Positions 32,833-44,993 are shown, counted from the first letter of the stretch. The stretch is 48,941 bases of DNA from Cupriavidus lacunae (GCF_003353055.1 NZ_QKWJ01000056.1:1-48941), one strand, 5' to 3'. Notes: generated by a model not told the origin, from the sequence alone. Made by a program: numbers and translations.

Positions 32833-33674
32833 ACACCGCCCCTTACCTGGTCGCCCACATCACCGACCTCCACATCAAGGCCGGCGGCAAGCTGTCATAC
32901 CGGCTGGTTGACACCGCCGGCGCGCTGCACCGCTGCATCGACACCCTGCTGGCTGCCCCGCAACAGCCCGACACGGTGATCGTCACCGGCGACCTGGTCG
33001 ACTTCGGCGCCGACAGCGAATACCAGTTCCTGCGCCAGATCCTGCAGCGGCTGCCCATGCCCGTGCGGCTGCTGCCGGGGAACCACGACAGCCGCGGCGC
33101 GCTACGCCGCGTCTTTGCCGATCACGACTACCTGTTCGCCACCGGCAGCGGCGAAGACCCGGTGCACTACAGCATCGACGCCGGCCCGCTGCGGTTGGTG
33201 GCCTTCGACTGCACCGTGCCGGGCCAGCCCGGCGGGCGTGTCGATCCCGCCGCGCTGCCGTGGCTGGAAGCCGCACTGTCTGCCGAACCGGCCCGCCCCA
33301 CCCTGCTGTTGCTGCACCATCCGCCGTTCTTTACCGGCATCGGCCACATGGACGAGCAGGGCCTGGCCAACGCCGACGCACTCGAAGCCATCGTGCGCGG
33401 CCACCCGCAAGTGGAACGTGTGCTGTGCGGCCATCTGCACCGGCACATCACGCGCCGCTTCGGCGGCACGGTCGCGATCACCGCGCCCGGGCCGGCGCAC
33501 CAGGTGGCGCTGGACCTGGACCCGCAGGCGCCCTCGCGCTTTCGCATGGAGCCGCCGGGCTACCTGCTGCACTGGTGGCATCCGGCGCACGGACTGGTGA
33601 CGCATGCGGCAGCGATCGGGGACTATGGGGCGGCGCATCCGTTCTTTGACGCGCAGGGCAAGCTGATCGACTAG
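32829..33674 (+). CDS. Class III metallophosphoesterase (GpdQ/CpdA-like)
   Basis: This 281-residue calcineurin-like phosphoesterase has the full dinuclear-metal set: ITDLHIK (DxH), GDLVDFG, GNHDSR, HHPPFF and GHLHRH, in order. The spacing fits class III cyclic nucleotide phosphodiesterases and glycerophosphodiesterase GpdQ, which also cleaves phosphonate monoesters. No signal peptide is visible, so it acts in the cytoplasm on imported substrate. The ATGA overlap with the transporter ATPase and the Pho box at the operon start favour a role in releasing phosphate from an imported phosphodiester; cAMP is an unlikely main substrate in this setting. The precise substrate cannot be read from sequence. 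Confidence 0.88.
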   Translation: MNTAPYLVAHITDLHIKAGGKLSYRLVDTAGALHRCIDTLLAAPQQPDTVIVTGDLVDFGADSEYQFLRQILQRLPMPVRLLPGNHDSRGALRRVFADHDYLFATGSGEDPVHYSIDAGPLRLVAFDCTVPGQPGGRVDPAALPWLEAALSAEPARPTLLLLHHPPFFTGIGHMDEQGLANADALEAIVRGHPQVERVLCGHLHRHITRRFGGTVAITAPGPAHQVALDLDPQAPSRFRMEPPGYLLHWWHPAHGLVTHAAAIGDYGAAHPFFDAQGKLID

Positions 33675-33735
33675 CGGTGACGCAAAGTGTCTGTGCACTC
33701 CCGCGTTCAATTGCTTGAAGGTACTACGGTGGCTC

Positions 33736-34050
33736 TCAGCGCTCGTCCCTGACCTGCACCTTGCCGTCCTCCACCCGGACCGGAAAGGTCGCCACGGGCT
33801 CGTAGGCGGGCGGGCACAGCGCCTCGCCCGTCAGCAGGGAAAAGTGCGAGCCGTGGCGGGGGCAGACGACTTCCTGGCCTTCCAGGTCGCCGCCGCAAAG
33901 TGGCTCGGCCTCGTGCGAGCAGAGGGCCTCGATGGCGTAGTAATTGCCACCCACATTGAATACCGCGACCGGTACGCCATCGACATCGACGTTGCGGCAA
34001 GTGCCCGGCGCGAAGTCCTCGGCGCGGGCGACATCGATCCACTCGCTCAT
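33736..34050 (-). CDS. Rieske-type [2Fe-2S] ferredoxin of the SUF operon
   Basis: This 104-residue protein has the two Rieske ligand motifs, C-x-H in ALCSHEAEPLCGG and CPRHGSHF, with the usual spacing. It resembles the ferredoxin subunits of aromatic-ring dioxygenases and the Rieske protein often found at the end of actinobacterial SUF operons. Here it is the last gene of the SUF operon and starts 1 bp after sufT. It could supply electrons for cluster assembly; no oxygenase genes are near. The role is inferred from position. Confidence 0.88.
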   Translation of the reverse strand: MSEWIDVARAEDFAPGTCRNVDVDGVPVAVFNVGGNYYAIEALCSHEAEPLCGGDLEGQEVVCPRHGSHFSLLTGEALCPPAYEPVATFPVRVEDGKVQVRDER

Positions 34051-34051
34051 C

Positions 34052-34420
34052 TCAGATCAGCCCCAGTTCCAGGCGCGCCGCCTCGCTCATTCGTTCTCTC
34101 GACCAGGGCGGGTCCCACACCAGCTCAACCTCGACTTCGTTCACCCCGCTGGCTTCCATCACTGCGCCCTCCACCACGCCGGGGAAGGTCTGCGCCACCG
34201 GGCAGCCCGGTGCGGTCAGCGTCATGCGGATGCCCACCTTGCCGCTGGCTTCGTCCGCCGATAACTGGTAGATCAGGCCAAGGTCATAGATATTGACCGG
34301 GATCTCGGGGTCATACACGGTGCGCAAGGCAGCTATCACCCGCCCCTCCAGGCTGTCCGGCTCAGCCTCGAACCTGTCTTCATGTTCCTCGGCCTTGCGC
34401 AGCCAATCGATTATGCCCAT
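34052..34420 (-). CDS. sufT: SUF-associated DUF59/MIP18 protein (SufT-like)
   Basis: This 122-residue protein has a DUF59 domain: VIAALRTVYDPEIPVNIYDLGLIY then MTLTAPGCPVAQTFPGVV, with the reactive Cys in APGCP. Proteins of this type help in Fe-S cluster maturation or transfer; in SUF operons the gene is called sufT. The N-terminal 25 residues (MGIIDWLRKAEEHEDRFEAE) are a charged helix. It begins 4 bp after sufU and is followed directly by the Rieske gene. Confidence 0.85.
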   Translation of the reverse strand: MGIIDWLRKAEEHEDRFEAEPDSLEGRVIAALRTVYDPEIPVNIYDLGLIYQLSADEASGKVGIRMTLTAPGCPVAQTFPGVVEGAVMEASGVNEVEVELVWDPPWSRERMSEAARLELGLI

Positions 34421-34424
34421 CGCT

Positions 34425-34871
34425 TCACTCCGTTGAGGCCGGCCTGGCGCTGTTCTCCAAAGCAGCGTGCATGGTATGCCAGGCCAGGGTTGCGCACTTG
34501 ACGCGTGCCGGGAACTCGCGCACGCCGGCCAGGACCTCCAGCTTGCCCATCGGCACGCCGGCCCGCTGCGGCACTCCGGTCACCAGCGCGTGAAAGTCCG
34601 AGAACAAGGCCCGCGCCTGTGCCTCGGTCTTGCCCTTGAGCGCTTCTGTCATCAACGAGGCTGAGGCGGTGGAGATGGCGCAGCCCGAGCCCTCGAAGCT
34701 GGCGTCCTCGATCACCCCGTCGCGGATGCTCAGGTACAGCGTCAGCCGGTCGCCGCAGAGCGGGTTGAAGCCCTCGGCGCTGCGGTTCGCGGCCGCCAGC
34801 CGCCCGAAATTGCGCGGCGAGCGGCTGTGGTCGACCACCACTTCCTGGTAGAGGTTGCGCAGGTCAGACAT
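34425..34871 (-). CDS. sufU: Fe-S assembly sulfur acceptor SufU
   Basis: This 148-residue protein is the zinc-binding sulfur acceptor of SufS. The ligand residues are seen as NPLCGDRLTL (Cys-Gly-Asp), GSGCAISTASASLM and RVKCATLAWH. The insert of about 20 residues between the second and third Cys that distinguishes SufU from IscU is present. SufU activates SufS by taking over the persulfide and is mainly known from Gram-positive bacteria. Its ATG overlaps the end of sufS (TGATG). Confidence 0.92.
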   Translation of the reverse strand: MSDLRNLYQEVVVDHSRSPRNFGRLAAANRSAEGFNPLCGDRLTLYLSIRDGVIEDASFEGSGCAISTASASLMTEALKGKTEAQARALFSDFHALVTGVPQRAGVPMGKLEVLAGVREFPARVKCATLAWHTMHAALENSARPASTE

Positions 34872-36139
34872 CAGGCGAATACCTCCTGTGCCGCACGCAC
34901 GGCAGCAAACAGTGCATCCACTTCTTCACGCGTGTTGTACAGCGCGAAGGAAGCGCGCACCGTGGCAGGCACCCCGAAGCGTTCCATCACGGGCATGGCG
35001 CAATGGTGGCCGGCACGGACCGCCACGCCGTGCTGATCGAGGATGGTGCCGACATCGTGGGGATGGATGCCGTCCAGGGTGAACGAGAGAATGCTCGCCC
35101 TGTCAGCAGCCCTGCCGATCATGCGCAGGCCGGCGACCTGCGCCGCCTGCGCGCTGGCGTAGGCGAGCAGCGCGTGCTCGTGGGCGGCGATGGCCTCCAG
35201 TCCGAGCGCGCTCACATACCCGATGGCGGCGCCAAGGGCGATGACGCCGGCGATATTGGGGGTGCCGGCCTCGAACTTGTAGGGAAGCTCGTTGTATGTG
35301 GTCTTGCGGAACGTGACCTCGCGAATCATGTCTCCGCCGCCCTGGTAAGGCGGCATGGCATCGAGCAGCGCAGCCTTGCCGTAGAGCACGCCGACGCCGG
35401 TGGGGCCGTAGAGCTTGTGCCCGGAAAAGGCGTAGAAATCGCAATCGAGGGCCTGTACGTCGACCTTGAGGTGCGGCACAGCCTGGGCGCCATCGATCAG
35501 CACCGGGATGCCCCGGGCATGTGCCAGCTCGATGATGTGTCGCACCGGGTTGACGGTGCCAAGTGCGTTGGACAGGTGCGTCAGCGCGACCAGCCTGGTG
35601 CGGGGGCCCAGCAATTGCGCGAACTGTTCCAGCATCAGCTCGCCGGCATCGTTGATCGGCGCCACCTGCAGCAAGGCGCCGGTGCGCTGGCACGCCAGTT
35701 GCCACGGCACGATATTGGAGTGGTGCTCCATCGTGCTGATCAGGATCTCGTCGCCCGGGCGCAGGCGCTGGCCGAAGCTTGCCGCCACCAGGTTGATCGC
35801 CTCGGTGGTGCCGCGCACGAACACGATTTCCTCACGCCCGGCCGCGTTGATCAGGTCTCGCACGGCGTCGCGCGCGGCTTCGTAGGCATCGGTGGCGCGC
35901 TGGCTCAGGGTGTGCACGCCGCGGTGCACATTGGCGTTGAGCGCGCTGTAGTAACGCGCTTCGCAATCGATCACGCTTTGCGGCTTCTGGGTGGTGGCGG
36001 CGTTGTCCAGATAGACCAGCGGCTTGCCGTTGACAGTCTGGCGCAGGATGGGGAAATCCCGCCGCAGCCGCTCTACCTCCAGGCTGACGGCCGGCAACGC
36101 GCGCTTCACGGCCATCAGTTCATGCGCTGCCGTGTTCAT
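34871..36139 (-). CDS. sufS: Cysteine desulfurase SufS
   Basis: This 422-residue PLP enzyme takes sulfur from cysteine, giving alanine and a persulfide. The PLP lysine is in FSGHKLYGPTG and the catalytic cysteine in RAGHHCAMPVM, both in the group II (SufS/CsdA) arrangement. The N-terminus contains LVYLDNAATTQKP and the HRGVHTLS loop. Start ATG 36139 (MNTAAHELM) overlaps the sufD stop by 4 bp; the frame extends further upstream only inside sufD. Its product works with SufU just downstream. Confidence 0.95.
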   Translation of the reverse strand: MNTAAHELMAVKRALPAVSLEVERLRRDFPILRQTVNGKPLVYLDNAATTQKPQSVIDCEARYYSALNANVHRGVHTLSQRATDAYEAARDAVRDLINAAGREEIVFVRGTTEAINLVAASFGQRLRPGDEILISTMEHHSNIVPWQLACQRTGALLQVAPINDAGELMLEQFAQLLGPRTRLVALTHLSNALGTVNPVRHIIELAHARGIPVLIDGAQAVPHLKVDVQALDCDFYAFSGHKLYGPTGVGVLYGKAALLDAMPPYQGGGDMIREVTFRKTTYNELPYKFEAGTPNIAGVIALGAAIGYVSALGLEAIAAHEHALLAYASAQAAQVAGLRMIGRAADRASILSFTLDGIHPHDVGTILDQHGVAVRAGHHCAMPVMERFGVPATVRASFALYNTREEVDALFAAVRAAQEVFA

Positions 36140-37463
36140 GGCAGCTCCTTCACAGGCTCGGACAGCCGGCTGCGCAAGATCGCTTCCAGCCGCGAGCGCA
36201 AAGGGGCGGGGCCGAGCCGCCTGACGACCTCCTCGGCGAAGGCAAAGGTCAGCAGGGCACGCGCCGCGGCATCGTCCATCCCGCGCGAACGCAGGTAGTA
36301 GATCTGCTCGGCATCGAGCTGGCCGACGGTGGCGCCGTGGCCGCATTTGACGTCGTCGGCATAGATCTCCAGTTGCGGCTTGGTGTCGACCTCGGCCTGG
36401 TCGGACAGCAGCAGGTTGCGGTTGGACTGGTGGGCATCGCTGTGCTGGGCATCGGCATGCACCACCACCTTGCCGTTGAAGACGGCGCGCGAGGCGCCCG
36501 CCAGCACGCCTTTATACAGCTCGCGGCTCTTGCTGTGCGGGCTGGCGTGGTCGATGCGGGTGTGGTGGTCGATATGCTGCCGCCCGGCGGTCATATACAG
36601 CCCGTCCAGCGAACACTCGGTATGCTCGGCATTCAGCCCGACTTCGATGTCGACACGCGCGAGGGCGCCGCCCAGGGCAAAGGAACTGGAGGCAAAGCGG
36701 CTACCCTGCCGCTGGTCCAGGTTCACGCCGGCGATATGGAAGGCCTTGAGGCTCTCCTGCTGCAGCTTGTGATGTTCGATCTGCGCATCGCGCTCGGCTA
36801 CGATGTCAGTGATGGTATTGGTGCAATAGCCCAGGCCATCCAGGCCCGCGTGGTGCTCCACGATGCAGACTCGGCTGCCGGCTTGCGCCACCACGAGGTT
36901 GCGCGCATGGGTTGCCAGCTCGCCAGCCGTGGCGAGGAACAGCAAGTGGATTGGCTGTTCGAGGACAGTTCCGGCCGCCAAGCGGATATAGGCACCATCG
37001 GTCATGAACGCCATGTTCAAGGCGGCAAAACCGGACGGGTAGTCGCTAGCGCGACGCAGGAGCAGCGCTTCCAGGCCGTCTGGCGCGCGCTCCAGCGTGG
37101 CGGCGAGGCTGGCCAGCTCCATGCCCGCAGGCAGGGCACCGATGCGCGACCATTGCGGCTGGTGCGCGCCGTTGACGAACACCATCAGGTGCGCGCCGGC
37201 CAGGGCGAGCGCCTCGATCCGCGCTGCCACCGCAGCGTCCAGGCCGTCGCCGGCCTGCGGCAGTGCCACGGCAAGGCGGCTTCTCTCGAGTGCGGCCACG
37301 CTGGTGTATTTCCAGTCCTCCTGGCGCAGCGTGGGGAACCCGGCCTGGGCGAAATGATCCAGCGCCTGCCGGCGCGCGTGCGCGAGCCAGCCCAGGCGGC
37401 GGCCGGGCAGCGCGGCCTCGACGCGGTCGAACTCGGCGAGATAGTGTTCCAGTCCGCTTGCGC

Positions 37464-37467
<4 letters not shown>
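36136..37467 (-). CDS. sufD: Fe-S scaffold subunit SufD
   Basis: This 443-residue SufD is the partner of SufB in the SufBC2D scaffold. The C-terminal half has the beta-helix core with KSRELYKGVLAGASRAVFNG and VDTKPQLEIYADDVKCGHGA, which includes the conserved Cys-Gly-His. The N-terminus is helical (EHYLAEFDRVEAAL) with GWLAHARRQALDHF. The ATG overlaps sufC by 4 bp and is preceded by GGAG. SufD lacks the Cys of SufB needed for cluster nucleation. Confidence 0.93.
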
Positions 37468-38210
<743 letters not shown>

Positions 38211-38264
38211 GGCTGGCTTCTTTCATCCGATGCGGCCTGCGGCGCGCCCCCGTGCGCGCCACGG

Positions 38265-39713
38265 TTACCCGATACTGCCTTCCAGGCTCACGCCCAGCAG
38301 CTTCTGGGCTTCCACCGCGAATTCCATCGGCAACTCCTTGAATACTTCCTTGCAAAATCCGTTCACGATCATCGAAACCGCATCCTCGGCGCTGACACCG
38401 CGGCTCTGGCAATAGAACAACTGGTCCTCGCCGATGCGCGAGGTGGAGGCCTCGTGCTCGACCTGGCCAGTGGCGTTCTTCACCTCGATATAAGGGAAGG
38501 TGTGGGCTGCGCATTTGTCGCCCAGCAGCAGCGAATCGCACTGCGAGTAGTTGCGCGCGCCGACTGCGCTCCTGGCCATCCTCACCAGTCCGCGGTAGGC
38601 ATTCTGGCCGTGACCGGCCGAAATGCCCTTGGAAAGGATGGTGCTCCTGGTATTCCTGCCGAGGTGGGTCATCTTGGTTCCGGTGTCGGCCTGCTGGTAG
38701 TGATTGGTCAGCGCGACCGAATAGAACTCGCCGACCGAGTCGTCGCCCTGCAGGATCACGCTTGGATACTTCCAGGTGATGGCGGAGCCGGTCTCCACCT
38801 GGGTCCAGGAAATCTTCGAGCGTGCGCCGCGGCAGTCGCCGCGCTTGGTGACGAAGTTGTAGATGCCGCCCTTGCCTTCCTTATCGCCCGGATACCAGTT
38901 CTGCACGGTCGAGTATTTGATCTGTGCATCTTCCAGCGCAATCAGCTCCACCACCGCGGCATGTAGCTGGTTCTCGTCGCGCATCGGCGCGGTGCAACCC
39001 TCCAGATAGCTGACGTAAGCGCCCTGGTCGGCGATGATCAGGGTACGCTCGAACTGGCCCGTGTTGCTGGCATTGATGCGGAAGTAGGTCGACAGCTCCA
39101 TCGGGCAGCGCACCCCGGGCGGGATATAGCAGAACGAGCCGTCGCTGAACACGGCGGAATTGAGCGACGCGAAAAAGTTGTCGGTATAGGGCACGACCGA
39201 GCCGAGATACTGCTGCACCAGCGCCGGATGCTCCCGCACCGCCTCGGAAAACGAGCAGAAGATGATGCCGAGTTCGCCCAGTTTCTGCTTGAAGGTGGTG
39301 GCCACCGAGACGCTGTCGAATACCGCGTCCACCGCCACGCCTGCCAGCAGTTCACGCTCGTGCAGTGGCACGCCCAGCTTTTCGTAGGTGCGCAACAACT
39401 CCGGATCGACCTCGTCCAGCGTCTTCGGTCCCGCCTTCTGGGAGCGCGGCGCTGAATAGTAGGCGATCGCCTGGTAGTCGATGGGCGGGTGCTTGACCGT
39501 CGCCCAGTGCGGCTCGGACATCGTCAGCCAGTGGCGGAAGGCCTTGAGGCGCCACTCCCGCATGAATTCCGGCTCGCCCTTGATGGCCGAGATCATGCGG
39601 ATCACGTCCTCATTCAGCCCGCACGGCACCGTGTCCGTCTCCACGGACGTGTAGAAGCCATGCTTATAGCCTTGGCTGATCAATTCATCGAGCTTGCGTG
39701 CCGGGGTTGCCAT
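38265..39713 (-). CDS. sufB: Fe-S scaffold subunit SufB
   Basis: This 482-residue protein is the main scaffold on which Fe-S clusters are built. Typical SufB blocks include YKHGFYTSVETDTVP, PEFMREWRLKAFRHW, VFSDGSFCYIPPGVRCPMEL, YVSYLEGCTAPMRDENQLHA and EHEASTSRIGEDQLFYCQSR. The length fits the family (E. coli SufB is 495). It follows sufR by 30 bp and is the first structural gene of the operon. Confidence 0.95.
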   Translation of the reverse strand: MATPARKLDELISQGYKHGFYTSVETDTVPCGLNEDVIRMISAIKGEPEFMREWRLKAFRHWLTMSEPHWATVKHPPIDYQAIAYYSAPRSQKAGPKTLDEVDPELLRTYEKLGVPLHERELLAGVAVDAVFDSVSVATTFKQKLGELGIIFCSFSEAVREHPALVQQYLGSVVPYTDNFFASLNSAVFSDGSFCYIPPGVRCPMELSTYFRINASNTGQFERTLIIADQGAYVSYLEGCTAPMRDENQLHAAVVELIALEDAQIKYSTVQNWYPGDKEGKGGIYNFVTKRGDCRGARSKISWTQVETGSAITWKYPSVILQGDDSVGEFYSVALTNHYQQADTGTKMTHLGRNTRSTILSKGISAGHGQNAYRGLVRMARSAVGARNYSQCDSLLLGDKCAAHTFPYIEVKNATGQVEHEASTSRIGEDQLFYCQSRGVSAEDAVSMIVNGFCKEVFKELPMEFAVEAQKLLGVSLEGSIG

Positions 39714-39743
39714 GATCTGCTTCGCTTGCCACTGTCACCTGAA

Positions 39744-40214
39744 TCACGAAATGTCAGCTTGCGGCCCGTGTGCGCCTCGGGCGTGCAAGGCGCCAATATC
39801 TACCGTGTGCAAAACCGGTTGTGCCATATCTGCCAGTGTCACACTGTTAAGCGCCATAAAGATCACTCTATTGACCGATTGCCAGTTGGCGCGGATGGCG
39901 CACAAACCTTCCTGTGCACACAGACCGGCAGCGACGCAGCACTCGGTCATTCCGGCCGGGCCTTCCATGGCGTCAATCACCTGCGCGATCGAGATATGTT
40001 CGGGCGGTCGTGCCAGCAGATAGCCGCCATTGGCGCCGCGCAACGACTCCAGCAAGTGGTGCCTTGCCAGCGTCTTCAGAATCTTGCTTGCTGTCGGTAC
40101 CGCCACGCCGATCGCGGCGGCGAGCTCGGCGGCACTGTAAATTCGACCCGGGTCTCGCGCCAGGTGCGTCATGATCACCGTGCCGTAGTCAGTCAGCTTG
40201 CTTAGTCTGAGCAT
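39744..40214 (-). CDS. sufR: Rrf2-family SUF operon regulator (SufR/IscR-like)
   Basis: This 156-residue winged-helix regulator begins MLRLSKLTDYGTVIMTHLA, as Rrf2 proteins of the SUF type do. The recognition helix is in AVPTASKILKTLARHHLLESLRGANGGY. Cysteines in ECCVAAGLCAQEGLC would hold an Fe-S cluster as a sensor of cluster status. ATG 40214 is chosen; a GTG three codons earlier is also possible. It heads the operon, and a near-perfect inverted repeat at 40239-40255, just before the start, is the likely autoregulatory site. Confidence 0.88.
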   Translation of the reverse strand: MLRLSKLTDYGTVIMTHLARDPGRIYSAAELAAAIGVAVPTASKILKTLARHHLLESLRGANGGYLLARPPEHISIAQVIDAMEGPAGMTECCVAAGLCAQEGLCAIRANWQSVNRVIFMALNSVTLADMAQPVLHTVDIGALHARGAHGPQADIS

Positions 40215-40238
40215 CGTCGCCACCAGTATTTTTTAATT

Positions 40239-40255
40239 AGAACCATTTCGGTCCT
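40239..40255. promoter_or_regulatory. Candidate SufR operator
   Basis: AGAACC, five bases, GGTCCT gives arms matching in 5 of 6 positions, in an AT-rich segment starting 25 bp upstream of the sufR start. It lies where an Rrf2 repressor of its own operon would bind. Confidence 0.5.
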
Positions 40256-40510
40256 CATTTGTTCCAGCATCCCCTTTCGCGTCAGGCCAGGATACGGAGA
40301 ATCCGCTATCACCAGGCAACCGTCGACGGTGTATAGATAAGTAGCCGCACCTACGGGGCATGCGAACAGCGACATCTTTCAGGGGACTCTGGAACGAGGG
40401 GAACGCGTTCATCGCATCCCTGTAGCAACGTGCGTGGGCGTGCGATGCGGGCAAGTCTTTAAGGCAGCAAGAGTTGGCCCGCCTCATGCCAGCGCCGAGG
40501 AGACTCAGGC

Positions 40511-41221
40511 ATGGTTAGCCAACCTATTACCGTCATCACTGGAGCGAGCCGCGGCTTGGGCCGCGCGGCCGCGCGCCGGCTTGCCACCGTGGAAGGCCAT
40601 CTGGTCGTCGCCACGGCACGCAAGCCGACAGAGCTCGAGTTGCTGGAGACAGAGTTCCGGCTTGCGGGTCATCCGGTCGCTTGCCACCCCCTTGACGTTA
40701 CGGAGGACAGCTCGGCGGCCGCATTGGCCAACTGGCTGACCGAACGCTTCGGTCGCGTGGACGTGCTGATCAACAACGCTGGTGTTTCGCTCGACCACTA
40801 CGACACCAGCCTGCTCGAACTGCCGCTCGAGACCCTGCGCCGCACCCTGGAAATCAATCTTTTTGGCGTGCTTCGGATCACCCAGGCGTTGGCGCCGCTG
40901 CTGCGCGCCAGCCGCGCCGGCCGGGTGGTCAACCTGGCTTCGGGCATGGGACAGTTGGCGGAGATGGGCAGCGGCGTGCCGGCCTACCGAATCTCGAAAA
41001 CGGCGCTGAATGCCGTCACACGCATCCTGTCCGCCGAGATGGCTGATAGCGGCGTAAAGGTCAACTCGGTGTGCCCCGGCTGGTGCCGCACCGACCTGGG
41101 CGGCCCCGATGCGCCGCGCTCGCCCGAGCAGGGCATCGACACCGTGGTCTGGCTGGCAACGCTGCCCGACGACGGCCCCACCGGTGGCTTTTTCCGCGAT
41201 CGCCAGTCGATTCCATGGTAG
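40511..41221 (+). CDS. SDR family oxidoreductase
   Basis: This 236-residue classical short-chain dehydrogenase has the cofactor motif TGASRGLG, NNAGVSLDHYD, the active-site Ser in LASGMGQ and YRISK (Tyr-Lys). It is close to carbonyl-reductase-like SDRs with PGWCRTDLGG after the active site. AGGAG precedes the ATG. It is divergent from the SUF operon and 125 bp upstream of the DUF255 gene on the same strand. The substrate is unknown, and it is not closely similar to the SDR at 879. Confidence 0.87.
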   Translation: MVSQPITVITGASRGLGRAAARRLATVEGHLVVATARKPTELELLETEFRLAGHPVACHPLDVTEDSSAAALANWLTERFGRVDVLINNAGVSLDHYDTSLLELPLETLRRTLEINLFGVLRITQALAPLLRASRAGRVVNLASGMGQLAEMGSGVPAYRISKTALNAVTRILSAEMADSGVKVNSVCPGWCRTDLGGPDAPRSPEQGIDTVVWLATLPDDGPTGGFFRDRQSIPW

Positions 41222-41346
41222 CCAGGCGCGGGCGGTACCAGTACCGGGCGAACGGGATTGGGGGGCCTGATGCTGGAAACCAGCCACGCGCTTGCCGTTC
41301 GCCTTGTTCTGCGCCACAGTTGCTCCACCGGCCCAGGCTGGAGATT

Positions 41347-43338
<1,992 letters not shown>

Positions 43339-43589
43339 CCTTTGCCGCGATTCCTTCCGCCCATGCCACTCGTGATTAGTGCGATCTGTCTGGTCATGCT
43401 GACTCAGACCGCCGCGCCCGCTCCAAATGCCGCAACGACCTAACATGGAGAAAGCGGTTGTGCGCGGTCAACCTCCGAGCAATCGGCACTTTGGTGCGTC
43501 CGCGTTGCAAGGTACGCAGTTGGCTGTTGTGCATGGCCGGGGGCGTGGCGGTAACAACCGTGCGGGCTGGCCCTCATCGTGGAGCCCAG

Positions 43590-44933
43590 ATGCTGTATCC
43601 CATCGTCGAATCTCAGCGCTCGCTGCTTGCGACATGGACGGCGTGGGCGGAGGCGGTCACAAGCGGGTGGATCGAGCCGGCCAATCCCTGGGCCCGATTT
43701 GCTGCTGCATCGTGCATTGCCGCGGGATGGGCACTGTGCAATCGCTTTGGTCAGGCATATCAAAAGCCGGCCTTCGGCATCACGGCGCTCAACTATAACG
43801 GCCGCATGATCCCTGTGACCGAGCACGTGGCGCTGGACCATCCGTTCTGCCGTCTGCTGCGCTTCGCGCCAGATACGACTGGCGGGAGTGTTGCGGGGCC
43901 CGAGCCGCAACCCGTGGTGCTGGTTTGCGCCCCGCTCGCCGGACATCATGCCGTGCTGCTGCGGGAACTCATTGAGACTTTGTTGCCCGAGCATGTAGTG
44001 TACGTGACGGACTGGAAGGATGCGCGACGGGTGCCGACAGCGGACGGGCCGTTCACGCTGGAGGATTGCGTGGCCGAGGTGCAGACAGCCATCCTTCATA
44101 TTGGCGCAGAACAGCTGCACGTGCTGGCCATTTGCCAGGCGGCCGTGCCCGCACTGGCAGCCGTTTCCCTGCTCGCCAGCGCTGGGGAACCGACCCCAAG
44201 AAGCCTGATTCTGATGGGCGGCCCAATCGATGCCCGCCGCAGTCCTACCGCGGTCGGCCGCCTGGCCGCGCGCCGGTCGCTCACGTGGTTTGAGCAAAAC
44301 CTGATTCACGTGGTCCCCGATCCCTACCCCGGTGCCGGACGCAAGGTGTACCCCAGCTTCCTGCAGCTTGCCGGACTAGCGGCGGCGCAGCCGGACCGTT
44401 TGGTGCGGGCGCACTGCGACTACTACGTAGATCTCGTTCGCGGTGACGTCAAGCATGCCGAGGTGCACCGGCGCCGGTGCGACGAATACAACGCCGTGCT
44501 TGATCTGGCGGCGGAGTTCTATTTGGATACCATCCGCATTGTGTTCCAGGAGTTCCGCCTGGCCGTCGGCGATTGGGACGTGCAGGGCCAGCCAGTGCGC
44601 CCACAGGACATTCGCACCACCGCGCTGCTCACGATCGAAGGCGAACTGGATGCCATTTCCGGCCGCGGGCAGACCCACGCAGCGCACGATCTGTGTCGGG
44701 GGGTACCCGTGCGACACAAGCGACATCTCACGGCGAGTCGATGCGGCCACTACGATCTGTTCTCCGGACGGCGCTTGCAGACCGAGGTCTTCCCGCACAT
44801 CGATGATCTGATCCGGCAATACAGCCCTGCACCACAGCCGGCCACAAGTAGTGCGCATGGGACGCCGGCTCGGACGATGGCGACGATGGGGCGGCCGGCC
44901 ACGCCGCCCTGGACGCCGCCAATTTACCGCTGA
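43590..44933 (+). CDS. phaZ: Intracellular polyhydroxybutyrate depolymerase
   Basis: This 447-residue alpha/beta-hydrolase depolymerises stored PHB granules. It matches the Ralstonia PhaZ1 type: VVLVCAPLAGHHAVLLRELI, VYVTDWKDARRVP, LHVLAICQAAVP with the nucleophile C182, MGGPIDARRSPTAV, VYPSFLQLAG, VEGELD-like IEGELDAISGRGQT and SRCGHYDLFSGRR with the catalytic His. The start is ATG 43590 with GGAG six bases upstream; a longer frame from 43458 is not family-like. The last 35 residues (Pro/Thr/Ala-rich) exceed PhaZ1. It converges with phaC. Confidence 0.93.
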   Translation: MLYPIVESQRSLLATWTAWAEAVTSGWIEPANPWARFAAASCIAAGWALCNRFGQAYQKPAFGITALNYNGRMIPVTEHVALDHPFCRLLRFAPDTTGGSVAGPEPQPVVLVCAPLAGHHAVLLRELIETLLPEHVVYVTDWKDARRVPTADGPFTLEDCVAEVQTAILHIGAEQLHVLAICQAAVPALAAVSLLASAGEPTPRSLILMGGPIDARRSPTAVGRLAARRSLTWFEQNLIHVVPDPYPGAGRKVYPSFLQLAGLAAAQPDRLVRAHCDYYVDLVRGDVKHAEVHRRRCDEYNAVLDLAAEFYLDTIRIVFQEFRLAVGDWDVQGQPVRPQDIRTTALLTIEGELDAISGRGQTHAAHDLCRGVPVRHKRHLTASRCGHYDLFSGRRLQTEVFPHIDDLIRQYSPAPQPATSSAHGTPARTMATMGRPATPPWTPPIYR

Positions 44934-44969
44934 TGCAGCGGAGCAAGGGCGGCTCAGAGGCTCAGAGTT

Positions 44970-44993
44970 GGCGAGGCCCGCTTCGCCTTATTT
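44970..44993. terminator. Weak terminator-like hairpin between phaZ and phaC
   Basis: GGCGA and TCGCC form a 5-bp stem around an 8-nt loop, followed by TTATTT on the plus strand. It lies 36 bp after phaZ. The stem is short, so it may be a minor signal. Confidence 0.3.
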
